DNA of 64,000 nucleotides from Pectinatus haikarae (GTDB lineage Bacteria > Bacillota > Negativicutes > Selenomonadales > Selenomonadaceae). The position numbers and the translations under genes were made by a program. Under the pieces are notes generated by a model, which was not told the origin of the DNA, did not search any database, and saw only the letters and a program-made list of their open reading frames with translations. Of the stretch, positions 32,308-40,227 are shown piece by piece. The stretch lies in NCBI RefSeq assembly GCF_030813505.1, contig NZ_JAUSUE010000002.1; one strand, written 5' to 3'. Position 1 is the stretch's first letter. Each line of letters begins with the position of its first letter.

Positions 32308-32778
32308 TTATTTATAAGAACTGTCAACGAAATTAGTGCTGTTTTGTGAGTTTTTTAGAGCAGCGTAGCCTTCATTGGAAATAGAAGTGGAATAAGCGGA
32401 CCCAACTTTATTCAACGAATCGTCATCCTGATCATCGGAATCGTCATTAGTGCTGCTGTTACTGGCTTTTGGTGTATTGGAAGTCTTAGAAGTATTTTCA
32501 CTCTTAACTTTAGCTATTTCTTCATTAATTTCTTCAATTTTCTTTTCAATCTGAGCTTCCTGAGTGGAAACGGAGGTTGAAGAGGAAGATGAGGATGTAC
32601 CTGAAGCCGATGAAGTTGTTAAAGACGAGGATGAGTCAGTCTGAATGGATAGCAATTCCTGCTGATATTGGCTCTTTTGTGCTTCAAGTTGAGCAACCGA
32701 ACTGGAAGATGAAGTACCCGATGATGAAGAAGACGACGCAGAATAAGATGAACTGCTCGATGCTTTTGAAATATACAT
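32308..32778 (-). CDS. Ser-rich, coiled-coil low-complexity protein
   Basis: A 156-residue protein without signal peptide. The N-terminal 85 residues alternate Ser runs with a short helix (VAQLEAQKSQYQQELLSIQ), then a second helix (QEAQIEKKIEEINEEIAKVK) is followed by a Ser/Asn/Asp tail with DDSDDQDDDS. The pattern resembles FlxA-like flagellar-regulon proteins, a tentative comparison. A GGGAG-type SD precedes the ATG. It is convergent with rnc and unrelated to it. Codon runs for Ser make the DNA repetitive but this is coding low complexity. Function unknown. Confidence 0.6.
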   Translation of the reverse strand: MYISKASSSSSYSASSSSSSGTSSSSSVAQLEAQKSQYQQELLSIQTDSSSSLTTSSASGTSSSSSSTSVSTQEAQIEKKIEEINEEIAKVKSENTSKTSNTPKASNSSTNDDSDDQDDDSLNKVGSAYSTSISNEGYAALKNSQNSTNFVDSSYK

Positions 32779-32894
32779 GCTGCTACACTCCCTATAATTT
32801 TATTGTATACACTTATTATATCGTTTTTTTTATAAATAAAATAATAGGTGTATGCAATCATTTTATAAACAAAGTTAATAACGGCATATGATAA

Positions 32895-33143
32895 TCAGGT
32901 ATTTTTAGCCACTACTGCACCAAGCACGGCACCTATGATAGCAGCTGTGGTCACTTCACCAGTAGAATGTCCTTTATCGTTATCTTTGTGTGAAGGTGGG
33001 TTATGACGGCGTTCTTCATGTCTGGCTGAAGGATGGGAATTGTACATCGGATGTGCTTCTGCCATTGTAGTCCCCAATACAGTTATTACCATAAAAGACG
33101 AAAGAATAAAAGCAATTATTTTTTTCATTTTATTTCTCAGCAT
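32895..33143 (-). CDS. Small secreted His-rich protein
   Basis: About 82 residues from ATG 33143 (an in-frame ATG at 33128 is also possible). The N-terminal KKIIAFILSSFMVITVLGTT is a signal peptide, probably cleaved after AEA. The mature part is His-rich (HPMYNSHPSARHEERRH, PSHKDNDKGHSTG) and ends in a glycine-zipper-like hydrophobic stretch TTAAIIGAVLGAVVAK. It may bind metal at the envelope. Direct repeats TGTGACA 11 bases apart (33219, 33230) stand upstream. Family unknown. Confidence 0.6.
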   Translation of the reverse strand: MLRNKMKKIIAFILSSFMVITVLGTTMAEAHPMYNSHPSARHEERRHNPPSHKDNDKGHSTGEVTTAAIIGAVLGAVVAKNT

Positions 33144-33192
33144 ATTTATCACTCTTTCTATTAGTAAATATTTGTTTACTGTTTATGGATAA

Positions 33193-33236
33193 AGTATAGC
33201 ATTTGCAAAAATAAAATGTGTGACATTATTGTGACA
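33193..33236 (-). promoter_or_regulatory. Possible PhoP-type repeats and -10 for the His-rich gene
   Basis: On the minus strand two GTCACA hexamers (complement of 33219-33224 and 33230-33235) are spaced 11 bases apart. The -10 TATACT (complement of 33193-33198) lies 20 bases away. That distance is the same as in the pstS and pstB promoters of this window. Only two repeats are present. Confidence 0.35.
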
Positions 33237-33252
33237 TTTGAAAATAAAGAAC

Positions 33253-33283
33253 AAAAAACGGCCTTACATAAGACCGTTTTTTT
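33253..33283. terminator. Terminator of clpB
   Basis: AAAAAACGG (33253-33261) pairs with CCGTTTTTTT (33274-33283) with inner CTTA/TAAG. A's and T's on both sides allow use on both strands. Confidence 0.8.
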
Positions 33284-33299
33284 CTTTGGAAAAAAATAA

Positions 33300-35873
33300 C
33301 TATTCTGCTGTAAAAGTGAATTCACCATTTTCAAGACCTATTTTGGCCGTGCTGCCTTCCTTGACAGATCCCTTGATTATTTCCTTACTGAGTGCGGTTT
33401 CAATTGTATGCGTCAATAAACGACGCAAGGGACGTGCACCAAATTGAGGATCAAAACCGTTTTCTGCCAGCTTGGTGAGAACATCGTCAGACCATGCTAT
33501 ATTGATTTTAACTTGCTTTTGTAAACGCTTATTCAATGTTTCAAGCAATATTGCAGCAATTTTTTTAACTTGGCTTTTTGCTAAACCTTTGAATACAATT
33601 ATGTCATCAATTCTATTAAGAAATTCCGGACGAAAATAGTTTTTCAGCAATTCAAGTACGTCTTTTTTAGCCTTGGTGAAATCTGTTTCTTCCAGAATTT
33701 CATGAGATCCAAGATTGGATGTCATAATAATGATGGTATTTTTAAAATTTACGACACGGCCTTTTCCGTCAGTGAGACGTCCATCATCAAGTATCTGGAG
33801 GAGAATATTGAATATATCTGCATGAGCTTTTTCTATTTCATCAAGTAATATAACACTGTACGGATGGCGGCGCACGGCTTCTGTAAGCTGCCCGCCTTCA
33901 TCATACCCCACATAGCCCGGAGGAGCGCCGATAAGACGTGATACAGAATGCTTTTCCATATATTCGGACATATCTATACGAATCATCGAGCGTTCATCAT
34001 CAAACAACGATTCTGCCAATGTTTTGGCAAGTTCGGTCTTGCCTACACCTGTAGGGCCGAGAAAAATAAACGAGCCGATAGGCCGATCAGGATCTTTGAT
34101 ACCGGCACGAGCTCTTAGAATGGATTCGCTGACGGCCTTCACGGCCTCATCCTGTCCAATGACACGTTTATGCAGTTCATCTTCCAAGTGAATAAGTTTT
34201 TCTCGTTCTCCTGTCATCATTTTGGCTACAGGAATACCTGTCCAGCGGCTGACGACCTGAGCAATATCTTCTTCACTGACTTCTTCCTTGAGAAGACGAG
34301 AATCCTTGTTTTCCGCCATTGATTTTTCTTGAACTAAAAGTTCCTGCTGCAAAGAAGGCAGCTTGCCATATCTGAGTTCTGATGCTTTTTGCAGATCACC
34401 GTCACGTTCGGCTTTAGCCATTTCATTCTTTATATTGTCAATTTCCTGTTTTATACCGCGGGTGCGCGTGATTAGCTGCTTTTCGTGTTCCCACTGTTTT
34501 TTCCAGCCTGTTTCTTCATTTTCAGTAGCCTTTATTTCTTCGGTAAGCTTTTGCAGACGTTCCCTTGAAGGTTCATCCGTTTCCTTGGTTAAGGCCTGTT
34601 CTTCTATTTTTAACTGCAATATTTTTCTGCGTATTTCATCAAGCGGAGCAGGCATGGATTCAATTTCAGTACGAAGTTTTGCAGCTGCTTCATCTACCAG
34701 ATCGATTGCCTTATCGGGCAAAAATCTGTCAGATATATAGCGATCGGAAAGAACTGCCGCAGAGATAAGAGCATTGTCACGTATTCTTACACCGTGATGG
34801 ACTTCGTAACGTTCCTTCAAGCCGCGCAGGATGGAAATAGTATCTTCAACATTTGGTTCGCCTACCATTACAGGCTGAAAACGCCGTTCCAAAGCGGTAT
34901 CTTTTTCGATATATTTTCGATATTCATTTAATGTAGTCGCCCCGATGCAGCGCAGTTCACCGCGAGCCAGCATTGGTTTTAAGATATTGCCGGCATCCAT
35001 AGCACCTTCGGCAGCACCGGCACCGACAACAGTATGCACTTCATCGATGAAAAGAAGAATTTGTCCGTCTGATTTAGCAATTTCATTTAAAACTGCCTTC
35101 AGGCGTTCTTCAAATTCGCCGCGGAATTTCGCTCCGGCTACCAAAGAGCCAAGATCCAGCGAATATAATTTCTTATTTTTTAGAGATTCGGGAACATCAC
35201 CGCCGACTATGCGTCTGGCCAGTCCTTCGACAATGGCCGTTTTGCCCACCCCAGGTTCACCGATGAGAACAGGATTATTTTTTGTGCGGCGTGAGAGAAT
35301 TTCTATAGTGCGGCGAATTTCTTCATCTCTTCCTATCACAGGGTCCAGCTTGCCGCGGCGTGCCGCATCAGTCAGATCACGGCCATATTTTTCCAAGGAT
35401 TTATATTCGCTCTCAGGATTGTCGGAGTTAACATTGTTTTTTCTGTTGGTTTTAACTATAGCTTGTATTTTTGATTTACTGAGACCAAAATCTTTGCATA
35501 GCTTTTGGCAGCTTTCATCCGCGGCATCTATAATTGCCAAAAGCAAATGTTCAGTACTGATATATTCATCCTTCATATTGTCAGCAATTTGACGTGCTCT
35601 TCCTAAAACCCGGGACAGTTCCACACTCATGGAAAGACGATCCTGTCCTTTTACCGCAGGGATTTTGTTAAGATTTTGCTCCAGACGGACTTTCAGCATG
35701 GGTAAATCCGTTTTGCATTCATCAAATATAGTTGCAAGGAGGCCTTCGGGTTCCTTAACAAGAGATAGTAGAACGTGAGCAGACGTTATTTCCTGATGAT
35801 AATGCAATGCCGCATTTTGCTGAGAACTCTGTAATGCAGTCAAAACTTTTTGTGTATATTTTTCTTCTGGCAT
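33300..35873 (-). CDS. clpB: Chaperone ClpB (protein disaggregase)
   Basis: A two-ring AAA+ disaggregase of 857 residues working with DnaK. It has the N-terminal Clp-N repeats (residues 1-145), the first AAA module with GEPGVGKTA, the middle coiled coil (about 405-530, LQKLTEEIKATENEETGWKK), and the second AAA module with GPTGVGKTELAKTLA and the C-terminal ClpB D2 small domain. Walker B sites (LLFIDEVHT, VILLDEIEKAH) are intact. There is no LGF/IGF loop for ClpP, so it is ClpB, not ClpC. AGGAGGT precedes the ATG. Its promoter overlaps a large dyad. Confidence 0.96.
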   Translation of the reverse strand: MPEEKYTQKVLTALQSSQQNAALHYHQEITSAHVLLSLVKEPEGLLATIFDECKTDLPMLKVRLEQNLNKIPAVKGQDRLSMSVELSRVLGRARQIADNMKDEYISTEHLLLAIIDAADESCQKLCKDFGLSKSKIQAIVKTNRKNNVNSDNPESEYKSLEKYGRDLTDAARRGKLDPVIGRDEEIRRTIEILSRRTKNNPVLIGEPGVGKTAIVEGLARRIVGGDVPESLKNKKLYSLDLGSLVAGAKFRGEFEERLKAVLNEIAKSDGQILLFIDEVHTVVGAGAAEGAMDAGNILKPMLARGELRCIGATTLNEYRKYIEKDTALERRFQPVMVGEPNVEDTISILRGLKERYEVHHGVRIRDNALISAAVLSDRYISDRFLPDKAIDLVDEAAAKLRTEIESMPAPLDEIRRKILQLKIEEQALTKETDEPSRERLQKLTEEIKATENEETGWKKQWEHEKQLITRTRGIKQEIDNIKNEMAKAERDGDLQKASELRYGKLPSLQQELLVQEKSMAENKDSRLLKEEVSEEDIAQVVSRWTGIPVAKMMTGEREKLIHLEDELHKRVIGQDEAVKAVSESILRARAGIKDPDRPIGSFIFLGPTGVGKTELAKTLAESLFDDERSMIRIDMSEYMEKHSVSRLIGAPPGYVGYDEGGQLTEAVRRHPYSVILLDEIEKAHADIFNILLQILDDGRLTDGKGRVVNFKNTIIIMTSNLGSHEILEETDFTKAKKDVLELLKNYFRPEFLNRIDDIIVFKGLAKSQVKKIAAILLETLNKRLQKQVKINIAWSDDVLTKLAENGFDPQFGARPLRRLLTHTIETALSKEIIKGSVKEGSTAKIGLENGEFTFTAE

Positions 35874-35941
35874 AGTATGTACCTCCTAATTTGACAGATT
35901 ACTAATTTATAATTATTGTATTGATTTTTGATTACAATGCT

Positions 35942-35970
35942 ATTATAATAACAAAAAGTCAAAAAGTCAA
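35942..35970 (-). promoter_or_regulatory. Promoter of clpB
   Basis: On the minus strand: TTGACT (complement of 35965-35970), 17-base spacer, TATAAT (complement of 35942-35947). The -35 lies within the dyad operator. Confidence 0.75.
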
Positions 35971-35997
35971 ATAAAAAATTAGACCTTTTGACTTTTT
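35953..35997. promoter_or_regulatory. Large dyad of GTCAAAA repeats, candidate heat-shock operator
   Basis: Two 20-base arms (35953-35972 and 35978-35997) around A5 match as an inverted repeat with two mismatches. Each arm contains two head-to-tail heptads (GTCAAAA AGTCAAA, or GTCAAAA GGTCTAA) at an 8-base period. It covers the clpB -35. CtsR boxes use GGTCAAA heptads with a 10-base period, so it is related in sequence but not in spacing. No CIRCE element is seen. Confidence 0.6.
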
Positions 35998-36219
35998 ATA
36001 AATATTTTGATTGATTTATTGTTTCATGATTAATATTTTAAGTTAGTTGTTTTTTTATATAGATTAGATAACTAATTAGAGTGAATATCAGTGCAGCTTG
36101 TAAAATATATTAACTACTGTATAATGAAATAATCATCTTAGAAAAACGGTTTCAACTATTCTTATATAGTATGGTAAGTAATAAAATTGTTAGATGTTCT
36201 GCGGGGAGGAGATTATAGT

Positions 36220-36720
36220 ATGTCAGAATGCAAGGGATTTACTCCTGTGGTAAACAGCCACTCAAAGCTTTTGATCCTTGGATCAATGCCCAGCATTGTT
36301 TCGTTGTCGCATAAACAGTATTATGCGCATCCACAGAATAGATTTTGGCGCCTTATGGCTAAATTACTGGGTTATGAGATTACACCTGTAAATTATGGGG
36401 AAAGGTTGAAAATGATTTTGGACAGGCATATTGCTTTATGGGATTCAATTGCATTTTGTGAAAGGGAAGGCAGTCTGGATTCAGCAATACAGAAAGAAAC
36501 ACCAAATGATTTTAATGAGTTTTTTCAAAGATATCGGAATATAAATATGTTGTGCTTTAACGGAGGCAAGGCATATCAGTGTTTTAAAAAATATAACAAA
36601 CAAATTCTTGACAGCAATAAATACATAATTTATCTTTTGCCATCTACAAGTCCGGCTAATGCCCGTTTTAAAATGGAAATGCTGGAGGAAAAGTGGCAGA
36701 TCATATTGAAGCAGTCCTAA
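36220..36720 (+). CDS. DNA-deoxyinosine (hypoxanthine) glycosylase, Mug/UDG superfamily
   Basis: A 166-residue base-excision repair protein of the uracil-DNA glycosylase superfamily. The motif LLILGSMPSIVS near residue 20 and YYAHPQNRFWRLM near residue 35 match the single-domain DNA-deoxyinosine glycosylase group. The second motif appears as LLPSTSPANARF near residue 145. ATG 36220 is chosen because GGGGAGGAG precedes it. A TTGTAA-N16-TATAAT promoter candidate lies at 36098-36125. It stands between two divergent or convergent minus-strand genes. Confidence 0.85.
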   Translation: MSECKGFTPVVNSHSKLLILGSMPSIVSLSHKQYYAHPQNRFWRLMAKLLGYEITPVNYGERLKMILDRHIALWDSIAFCEREGSLDSAIQKETPNDFNEFFQRYRNINMLCFNGGKAYQCFKKYNKQILDSNKYIIYLLPSTSPANARFKMEMLEEKWQIILKQS

Positions 36721-36743
36721 AGTCTTTTAAAATAGAAAAACTA

Positions 36744-38528
36744 TTAAGAATCAATATTTCTTTGCAGGGGAAATATTATTGTGAATGTGGTACCTTTGTT
36801 CAATTCGCTGCTTGCAAATATTTTCCCACTGAACAATTCAACGAGAAATTTTACCAGGGACAGTCCAATCCCGGACCCACCAATATCCTGTCTGGCACGT
36901 GATTTATCACTTCGGTAAAATCTATCGAAAATAAATGGAATATCTGTCTTGGCGATACCGACACCATTGTCTTTTATGGTAAATACAGCTTTATCTTTGT
37001 CCCGGCTGCATGCGAGAAGAAGTTTACCTTTATCAGGACTGTATTTTACGGCATTTTCGATTAAATTAATAAAAATTTGTGTAAATAGATCTGGATTCGC
37101 TTTTATTACTAAGTTTTCAGATGAAAAATTAGTTTCGAAAAACTGCCCCTTTTGTTCCAAAAATGGTGTCATGGTTTTTATTATTTTTTTCAATGCATCT
37201 GTACAATCAATATTAGTAGTAGCAACCTGTTTTTTATAATCATTGCTGTTCAATTTCGCCAATTGCAGAAGATTTTTTACCAGATATTGCATGCGGCAGC
37301 TTTCTTCATAAATAATTTTCAAAAAATGCCGGGAAGTTTCTGCTTCTGTTAAGTCACTGTCCAGCAAAGTTTCACTGAAGCCCTTAATAGAGGTTAAGGG
37401 GGTAGAAAGCTCATGTGCCGCATTGGCAACAAAAATATTTTGTCTGTCTGTTATTTCCTGCATCAGTGATATGTCATGGAACACGCATACTATGCTTTGT
37501 TTTGTTTCGCTGGTGAATGGTGCAAAAAATACAATAAAAGTTTTTTCTGTGGCACCTAATTTTATCCTGAGCGTTATTTTTTTATTTTTATTTTCTTGTG
37601 CGCAAGTTTTGGCTGTGTCACTGATGACTGTGTTGCCTATAAAATTGATACTGTATGTTTTGATAATATCAGGTGTTATTTTAAACATATCCTTAGCCTG
37701 TTTATTAGCCTCTGTGATAAGACCATTCTCATTCAATAAAATAACTGCATTATCCATATTATCCAATATAAGGGATAAAGTATGGGCTTTTGCCTGCGAA
37801 TCATTGATTTTGCGAAGCAGGCGGCTGGTAAGTTTATTGATAGCAGCTGCGAGAAATTCTAATTCATCTGCGGTGTTTATTCTCATACGGGTACTTAGAT
37901 CCCCGTTGATTATTTTTTGCGCGTCCAGAGTCATCTGCTTTATGGGATTGGTGAAGCGGCGTGTAAGGATCATGCCTATGCTGATAGCGATGATAGTCAC
38001 GGCGAAAAATATAAACAAAATATTATTGCGCATACTGTCATAGGATTTTTCAAGGGGCGTAATGCTTAAAGATGTACGGCTTACTCCCAGCAAAACACCA
38101 TTATCATATACAGGAACGGCAACATAAAGTAAATTTTTTTGCAGTGTTTCACTGTGTCTTATAGATGAGCCTATGCCAGTATGCAGTGCATTTTGGATTT
38201 CCGGACGATCTTCATGATTATCCATTGATTCACTGTCATGGGACGAATCATAGACCACCTCTCCAGAGGTGTTGACCAATGTTATCCGCAGTCCTGTATC
38301 AGAGCTGATGGCTTGCAGGAGTGACATATCGGCATTATCTTTTTTTTCAAAATATATATGTGATATAGCAGCTACAGTTTTAGCCTGATTTTCTAAGGAA
38401 CTGGTTTTATCCTGAATATTTATCTTATAGAAATAGTCTACCATATATATGCTGCATATCAGAAGAGGAAGAATTATCAGAACTAGTGAGTATATTGTCA
38501 GGCGTCTGCTGATACTTGATTTTAACAT
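36744..38528 (-). CDS. phoR: Phosphate-regulon sensor histidine kinase PhoR
   Basis: Membrane histidine kinase of about 594 residues: TM1 near residues 8-32, an extracytoplasmic sensor domain to about 160, TM2 (NILFIFFAVTIIAISIGMIL), HAMP (RRFTNPIKQM), a PAS domain (about 245-340), HisKA with the phosphorylated His in NAAHELSTPLTS near residue 372, and the ATPase with NLIENAVKYS, DNGVGI and GGSGIGLSLVK. It pairs with the PhoP-type regulator at 43283, which heads the same minus-strand cluster. A hairpin between phoU and phoR may lower its expression. ATG 38528 has AAAGG before it. Confidence 0.9.
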   Translation of the reverse strand: MLKSSISRRLTIYSLVLIILPLLICSIYMVDYFYKINIQDKTSSLENQAKTVAAISHIYFEKKDNADMSLLQAISSDTGLRITLVNTSGEVVYDSSHDSESMDNHEDRPEIQNALHTGIGSSIRHSETLQKNLLYVAVPVYDNGVLLGVSRTSLSITPLEKSYDSMRNNILFIFFAVTIIAISIGMILTRRFTNPIKQMTLDAQKIINGDLSTRMRINTADELEFLAAAINKLTSRLLRKINDSQAKAHTLSLILDNMDNAVILLNENGLITEANKQAKDMFKITPDIIKTYSINFIGNTVISDTAKTCAQENKNKKITLRIKLGATEKTFIVFFAPFTSETKQSIVCVFHDISLMQEITDRQNIFVANAAHELSTPLTSIKGFSETLLDSDLTEAETSRHFLKIIYEESCRMQYLVKNLLQLAKLNSNDYKKQVATTNIDCTDALKKIIKTMTPFLEQKGQFFETNFSSENLVIKANPDLFTQIFINLIENAVKYSPDKGKLLLACSRDKDKAVFTIKDNGVGIAKTDIPFIFDRFYRSDKSRARQDIGGSGIGLSLVKFLVELFSGKIFASSELNKGTTFTIIFPLQRNIDS

Positions 38529-38589
38529 CGGCAAATTCCTTTCCATTTATAACGAAACAGCTTTATTGTATCACTCATGTTGAAAATGT

Positions 38590-38620
38590 AAAAGCCCTCA
38601 GTACATTATAATACTGAGGG
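38590..38620 (-). terminator. Hairpin between phoU and phoR
   Basis: CCCTCAGTA (38595-38603) with TACTGAGGG (38612-38620). On the minus strand CTTTTACATTTT follows. It would terminate or attenuate transcription after phoU. Confidence 0.72.
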
Positions 38621-38646
38621 TTACGTGTAGAAAAACAGACTATTTT

Positions 38647-39303
38647 CTAAATTTTTTTTGTCTTGCGCATACGTTCGGCTGTTTCCAAATATATGACCCA
38701 TTCGGCAATATTGGTGGCATGGTCACCTATTCTTTCAAGATAACGCGATATAAAAACAAATTCCGGTACAGCGCCTGCCAATGTATGGTCGGAGATTTCT
38801 GTCAATGTTTTGGCAAAAAGAGAATCCGCATTATCATCTTCGTTGCAGACTTTTTCGGCTAAATTCACATCAGCATTTTTATAAGCCTTGATGGACATGT
38901 TGATCATTGATATGGCACAGTCAGATAACGCTTTTATATGGGATTTGTCAAAATTAAAAGGTTTTTCTAGGTTACTGGTAATTCTTGCTATATCAAAGGC
39001 ATGATCACCTATACGTTCTAAATCTGTGGAAATTTTAAAAGATGTAGCGATCACTCTAAGATCATGGGCTATTGGCTGCTGTTTGGCTATAAGTAAGATG
39101 CAGGCGTCCTCTGTTTCGATAAGCAGCTGGTCAATAATATCATCATTCTCCATTACCTGTGCTGCCAATTTTTTATCGAAATTTAAAAGAGCTTTTATTG
39201 AATTTTTAGCAGCTGTTTCTGCCGCTATCCCCATTTCAACAATTTTTTCCTGTATCCTTGCAAGGTCTTCAATATAAGCTTTTCTTGTCACTTGATTTTC
39301 CAT
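38647..39303 (-). CDS. phoU: Phosphate signalling protein PhoU
   Basis: A 218-residue all-helical protein with two PhoU repeats; metal-cluster motifs E-x3-D are seen as ERIGDHAFDIA in the first repeat and ERIGDHATNIAEWV in the second. It links the Pst transporter to PhoR and limits phosphate uptake when phosphate is high. ATG 39303 has GGAAG before it. It follows pstB by 18 bases. Confidence 0.94.
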   Translation of the reverse strand: MENQVTRKAYIEDLARIQEKIVEMGIAAETAAKNSIKALLNFDKKLAAQVMENDDIIDQLLIETEDACILLIAKQQPIAHDLRVIATSFKISTDLERIGDHAFDIARITSNLEKPFNFDKSHIKALSDCAISMINMSIKAYKNADVNLAEKVCNEDDNADSLFAKTLTEISDHTLAGAVPEFVFISRYLERIGDHATNIAEWVIYLETAERMRKTKKI

Positions 39304-39321
39304 TAGCAAGATCTTCCTTTC

Positions 39322-40077
39322 TTAGCCGAAACGTCCGGATATGTAATCTTCAGTTTGTTTGTCGGCAGGGTTGGTAAATATTACATCTGTTATGTCGTGT
39401 TCGATTAATTTTCCGTTGAGGAAAAATGCTGTATAATCAGATACACGTGCGGCCTGCTGCATGTTATGGGTTACCATTACGATAGTGTAATTTTTTTTCA
39501 ATTCGGCTACCAGTTCTTCTATCTTCATAGTGGAAATAGGATCAAGTGCGGAACACGGTTCATCCATGAGAATGACTTCCGGTTCGACCGCAAGTACGCG
39601 CGCTATACAGAGGCGCTGCTGCTGACCACCGGACATTCCCATTGCAGAATCATTGAGACGATCTTTCACTTCATCCCATAAGGCAGCGTTGCGAAGACTT
39701 TTTTCCACTATTTCGTTCAGCTGGTTTTTATTTCTTGTGCCATGAATGCGGGGACCATATGCTATATTTTCATATATGGACATAGGAAACGGATTAGGGC
39801 GCTGGAATACCATACCGACACGCTTGCGCAGATATACGATGTCTGTATCAGGGGCATATATATCGTTTCCGTCCAAAAATATATCGCCGTCAATATGTAC
39901 ACTGTCTATTAAATCATTCATACGGTTAAGTGTTTTCAGAAAAGTAGACTTGCCGCAGCCGGAAGGACCGATCAGAGCAACGACCTTGTTGGACGGAACA
40001 TCAAGTGAGATATTAAATAAAGCCTGTTTGCTGCCGTAATATAAATTCAAATTTTTGGCCTGCATTTTATATTGCAT
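39322..40077 (-). CDS. pstB: Phosphate ABC transporter ATP-binding protein
   Basis: ABC ATPase of 251 residues with Walker A GPSGCGKST, signature MSGGQQQR, Walker B VILMDEPCSALDP and H-loop VTHNMQQ. GGAGG precedes the ATG. Unusually, it is not in the pstSCA operon on the plus strand but in the opposite cluster ahead of phoU, with its own PhoP box. Confidence 0.96.
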   Translation of the reverse strand: MQYKMQAKNLNLYYGSKQALFNISLDVPSNKVVALIGPSGCGKSTFLKTLNRMNDLIDSVHIDGDIFLDGNDIYAPDTDIVYLRKRVGMVFQRPNPFPMSIYENIAYGPRIHGTRNKNQLNEIVEKSLRNAALWDEVKDRLNDSAMGMSGGQQQRLCIARVLAVEPEVILMDEPCSALDPISTMKIEELVAELKKNYTIVMVTHNMQQAARVSDYTAFFLNGKLIEHDITDVIFTNPADKQTEDYISGRFG

Positions 40078-40107
40078 TTTATTTCCTCCTGATACATCTT
40101 AATGACA

Positions 40108-40161
40108 AATATAGCATGGAAAGTAATTTTGATTGTTAGTTAAATGTTAAATTATTGTAAA
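40108..40161 (-). promoter_or_regulatory. PhoP box and promoter of pstB-phoU
   Basis: On the minus strand the hexamers TTTACA, TTAACA and CTAACA (complements of 40156-40161, 40145-40150 and 40134-40139) stand exactly 11 bases apart. The -10 TATATT (complement of 40108-40113) follows 20 bases after the last repeat. No -35 consensus exists there, as expected for PhoP-activated promoters. Confidence 0.75.
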
Positions 40162-40227
40162 TAAAAGATAAAACGGCATTGACTTTTTGTTTGGTTTCTA
40201 TTTATTTTACAGTCAGAATGAGGCAGC

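Noticed and set aside
32560..32770. Repetitive DNA that resembles a short repeat array
   Set aside because: The periodicity comes from runs of Ser codons in a coding frame; there are no unique spacers, so it is not a CRISPR or tandem-repeat locus.
34945..35592. 215-codon plus-strand frame opposite clpB
   Set aside because: Antisense to a conserved AAA module with all clpB motifs intact; the Arg/Ser-rich product has no domain character.
36693..36902. 69-codon plus-strand frame after the glycosylase gene
   Set aside because: Mostly antisense to the C-terminal ATPase domain of phoR and without SD.
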